Assembly (NCBI RefSeq): GCF_003626755.1
Contig: NZ_RBCJ01000001.1
Span: forward strand, 992,001 to 1,056,000
Source of the DNA: Ulvibacterium marinum
GTDB taxonomy: Bacteria; Bacteroidota; Bacteroidia; Flavobacteriales; Flavobacteriaceae
DNA length: 64,000 nt
Reading direction: 5' to 3'
Shown: positions 62,071-64,000 of the stretch, in pieces
Layout: the number at the start of each line of letters is the position of its first letter
How positions within the stretch are numbered: position 1 is the first letter of the stretch
Notes under the pieces: generated by a model
Told to the model about the DNA's origin: nothing
Databases searched by the model: none
What the model saw: only the letters and a program-made list of their open reading frames with translations
Program-made: the position numbers and the translations under genes

Positions 62071-63423
62071 ATGAAAAAAAATATACTGTCAATGATCTTG
62101 ATTTTGGTGTTCTCATGTGTAAAAGATCAAAACTTTGATACACCAAAAAGTATATGCTCCTCGGATTTAACGGCCAACGTAACCTATGCCCAAGTAAAGA
62201 GTTTATATGTAGATAAGACCATTCAGATTTTGGAAGATTGGATCATTGAGGGCTATGTCATATCATCGGATAAAGCGGGTAATTTCTTTAACGTACTTCA
62301 TTTTCAGGATAATCCAGCAAATCCTACCGAAGGACTGCAGATAGAGATTGACCTCAGGGACTCACATGTATTCTATCCGGTTGGCAGTAAAATCTTTATC
62401 AAACTCAAAGGACTTTATCTGGGAAAGAGTAAGGAAGTATTCAAATTGGGTGGAACCTTTATCGCTTTTGGAAATATATCCGTTGGTCGATTGCCAGCTA
62501 CGGCTATAGGAAACCACGTTTTTGTTTCCTGTGATGAAATTATTGAACTACTGCCTACTTTAGGCACTGTGGATGCTTTGGATAATGCCCTGGCAAACAC
62601 ATTGGTTACTATTGAAGATGTAGGATTTTTGGAAGAAGAACTTGGTCAACCCTTTGCCATTGAACGAGAGGAAACCGAACGCACCTTAATTACTTGCAGT
62701 AATCAAGAACTTGTGGTATTGAATAGCGGTTTTTCCGATTTTCAGTCCGAAATACTTCCCGAAGGGAACGGAAGGATTACAGGAGTTCTGGTCCAGGATA
62801 AGGATGGGTTCAAATTGATTATCCGTGATTTGAACGATATTGATTTTAATCAGCAACGCTGTGAAGATTTGATAGATGAGTTTACATCCACCCAAATTTT
62901 TATTTCAGAACTGGCGGATCCTGATAATAACATAGGGGCACGTTTTGTGGAATTGTACAATTCCGACACTGAAGCTTTAAGTTTAAAAGGGTGGACATTA
63001 CGCCGCTATACCAATGCCAATACAGAGGTTAGCTCATCCTTGGATTTATCCGAACTTGCCATTGAAGCGTTGAGCACCTCGGTAATTTCCCCAAATGCGG
63101 AGGAATTTGAAAGGGTATATGGCTTTATGCCCGATTTGGGAGTAAGGACGAACAGTCCTGCCGATTCCAATGGAGATGATAATTTGGAATTGGTAGACCC
63201 TTTTGGAACCATTATAGATATTTTTGGGAAGGTAGGTGAAGATGGTACCGGGACCAATCATGAATTTGAGGACGGACGTGGAGTCCGTAACTTAAGTGTT
63301 ACAGAAGGAAACCCTATGTTTACCTTCGGCGAATGGACGATTTACAATGATTCTGGCGAGGCGGGAACCATTGACCAACCTCAAAATGCTCCCGAAGATT
63401 TTAGTCCTGGGATACGGGATTGA
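62071..63423 (+). CDS. DUF5689 and lamin-tail-domain lipoprotein
   Basis: The 450-residue lipoprotein (MKKNILSMILILVFSC) has a DUF5689 part (about residues 35-270, IEGYVISSDKAGNFFNVLHFQD) and a C-terminal lamin-tail domain (from about 273, IFISELADPDNNIGARFVELYNS, then SLKGWTLRRYTNAN). LTDs are found in many secreted bacterial nucleases. The protein probably sits at the cell surface as a binding partner of the TonB receptor 45 bases upstream. It is probably one operon with it. Confidence 0.9.
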   Translation: MKKNILSMILILVFSCVKDQNFDTPKSICSSDLTANVTYAQVKSLYVDKTIQILEDWIIEGYVISSDKAGNFFNVLHFQDNPANPTEGLQIEIDLRDSHVFYPVGSKIFIKLKGLYLGKSKEVFKLGGTFIAFGNISVGRLPATAIGNHVFVSCDEIIELLPTLGTVDALDNALANTLVTIEDVGFLEEELGQPFAIEREETERTLITCSNQELVVLNSGFSDFQSEILPEGNGRITGVLVQDKDGFKLIIRDLNDIDFNQQRCEDLIDEFTSTQIFISELADPDNNIGARFVELYNSDTEALSLKGWTLRRYTNANTEVSSSLDLSELAIEALSTSVISPNAEEFERVYGFMPDLGVRTNSPADSNGDDNLELVDPFGTIIDIFGKVGEDGTGTNHEFEDGRGVRNLSVTEGNPMFTFGEWTIYNDSGEAGTIDQPQNAPEDFSPGIRD

Positions 63424-63526
63424 TAGTTCCATTTTGGGTAAAGTGAAGCAATCCGGGTTGCAGTCATGACAATTTAGAATAAATGGATTGCTTCACTTCA
63501 TATTGGCAAGAGCCATTTGGCCCTAA

Positions 63527-64000
63527 TCATTCTTTTGGAAAATCCGTATGGGCCATCACCTCTTCCATTTGTTTAACATGTCGCTCGGTATGGCCACTCA
63601 TAAAAATGATGATCTGTAAGCCATCTATGGTGCCAAAAGGCAATTGCCCGTAATGATTGCGTAGATCATCTTCGGTATTCTTAACATACGTAATATGCTC
63701 TTTTCGCTTGGTGTTAAAGGCCTTCAAAGCTTCCTGAAGTGAACCGATTTTTCCTTTGGGCTCAAATTCCTCCCGGGTTTTCACTTTTTTGCTTCTATCG
63801 GTAATAATGCCCAACAATTGTTGATCTGTCAATTTCACCGAATCACGTTTGGAAGGGTCCGCAGGGGCTTTCAAGGCGCCCTGCAGCATCCCGTTGAAAG
63901 CGTTTTCTGAAATGGCCAAATGTTCTACGCATTCAGCAATGGACCATGATTCCGAAGAGGGTTTAAAATTCATTTGTTGATTGCTCAGCCCTTTGATCGC
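63527..64000 (-). CDS. DinB-fold protein (5' end cut by window)
   Basis: The frame runs on to base 64000 without a start that fits, so the gene extends beyond the right edge; the ATG at 63973 is internal (it follows AIKGLSNQQ, which reads into the usual DinB phrase NFKPSSESWSIAECVEHLA). The first metal His is in CVEHL, and the later pair in FMSGHTERHVKQM. This is a DinB_2-type four-helix metal-binding protein, a family that includes thiol-dependent transferases. Its role is unknown. Confidence 0.85.
   Translation of the reverse strand, partial: AIKGLSNQQMNFKPSSESWSIAECVEHLAISENAFNGMLQGALKAPADPSKRDSVKLTDQQLLGIITDRSKKVKTREEFEPKGKIGSLQEALKAFNTKRKEHITYVKNTEDDLRNHYGQLPFGTIDGLQIIIFMSGHTERHVKQMEEVMAHTDFPKE

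Noticed and set aside
1-64000. tRNA, rRNA, CRISPR arrays, insertion sequences, prophage or conjugative genes
   Set aside because: None was found by eye: no cloverleaf-like clusters, no regular repeats with spacers, no transposase, integrase or phage structural proteins. A tRNAscan or Rfam search would be decisive.

Overview
The window is chromosomal DNA from a Flavobacteriaceae-type member of the Bacteroidetes. The evidence is the content: three TonB-dependent receptors with short exported lipoproteins beside them, many small lipoproteins with an SxxC-type lipobox, LytTR, AraC and GntR regulators, a DksA-like protein that has lost its zinc cysteines, a DUF3108 / tryptophan dioxygenase / M23 peptidase run, and several -7 boxes of the Bacteroidetes type TAnnTTTG. 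A marine genus close to Maribacter, Zobellia or Arenibacter is plausible, but this cannot be fixed from the window alone. No rRNA, tRNA, CRISPR array, insertion sequence or prophage was seen. Both edges cut genes: a LytTR regulator on the left and a DinB-fold protein on the right.

Layout. 1-7 kb: LytTR regulator, gpsA, a lipoprotein, a divergent AraC regulator / phytanoyl-CoA-dioxygenase pair, a YCII-domain protein and a SulP transporter. 7-12.3 kb: minus-strand degradative genes (GH20 hexosaminidase, VOC protein, amidohydrolase, alpha/beta hydrolase, ATP-pyrophosphatase-type ligase). 12.5-19.9 kb: exported EEP-fold lipoprotein, cytochrome c, YheT hydrolase, bestrophin channel, a UBP zinc finger paired with a cyclic-nucleotide-domain flavoprotein, and a nitronate monooxygenase. 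20-27 kb: Gfo/Idh/MocA oxidoreductase, thioesterase, DUF763, then a compact GntR / MFS / VOC / cupin / TIM-barrel operon that looks like an uptake and isomerisation pathway for an uncommon sugar or sugar acid. 27-34.6 kb: DMT exporter, ArsC-like protein, racemase, HTH regulator facing a DinB-fold gene, cystathionine gamma-synthase, glutamate dehydrogenase, recO. 34.6-48 kb: TonB receptor, LEA-like lipoprotein, ileS, DksA-like gene, lspA, formate-tetrahydrofolate metabolism gene, uvrC, patatin / outer-membrane-barrel fusion. 47.8-57 kb: hppD, DUF3108, tryptophan dioxygenase, M23 peptidase, pgi, TonB receptor. 57-64 kb: DUF1080 protein and an EEP nuclease / TonB receptor / DUF5689-lamin-tail lipoprotein locus.

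The most unusual signals are: (i) two unannotated micro-genes (6890-7039 and 13865-14002, minus strand) for 49- and 45-residue peptides sharing ISLKxWxGWxGGY, with matching upstream blocks at identical spacing to the start codon; (ii) a perfect 27-bp palindrome over the -33 region of the GntR operon, whose -7 box predicts a leaderless message; (iii) a stem-loop element inserted in frame inside ileS; (iv) a candidate small RNA of about 100 nt at 49096-49197; (v) a direct-repeat pair between the AraC regulator and its divergent dioxygenase gene, and a palindrome between an HTH regulator and a DinB-fold gene.
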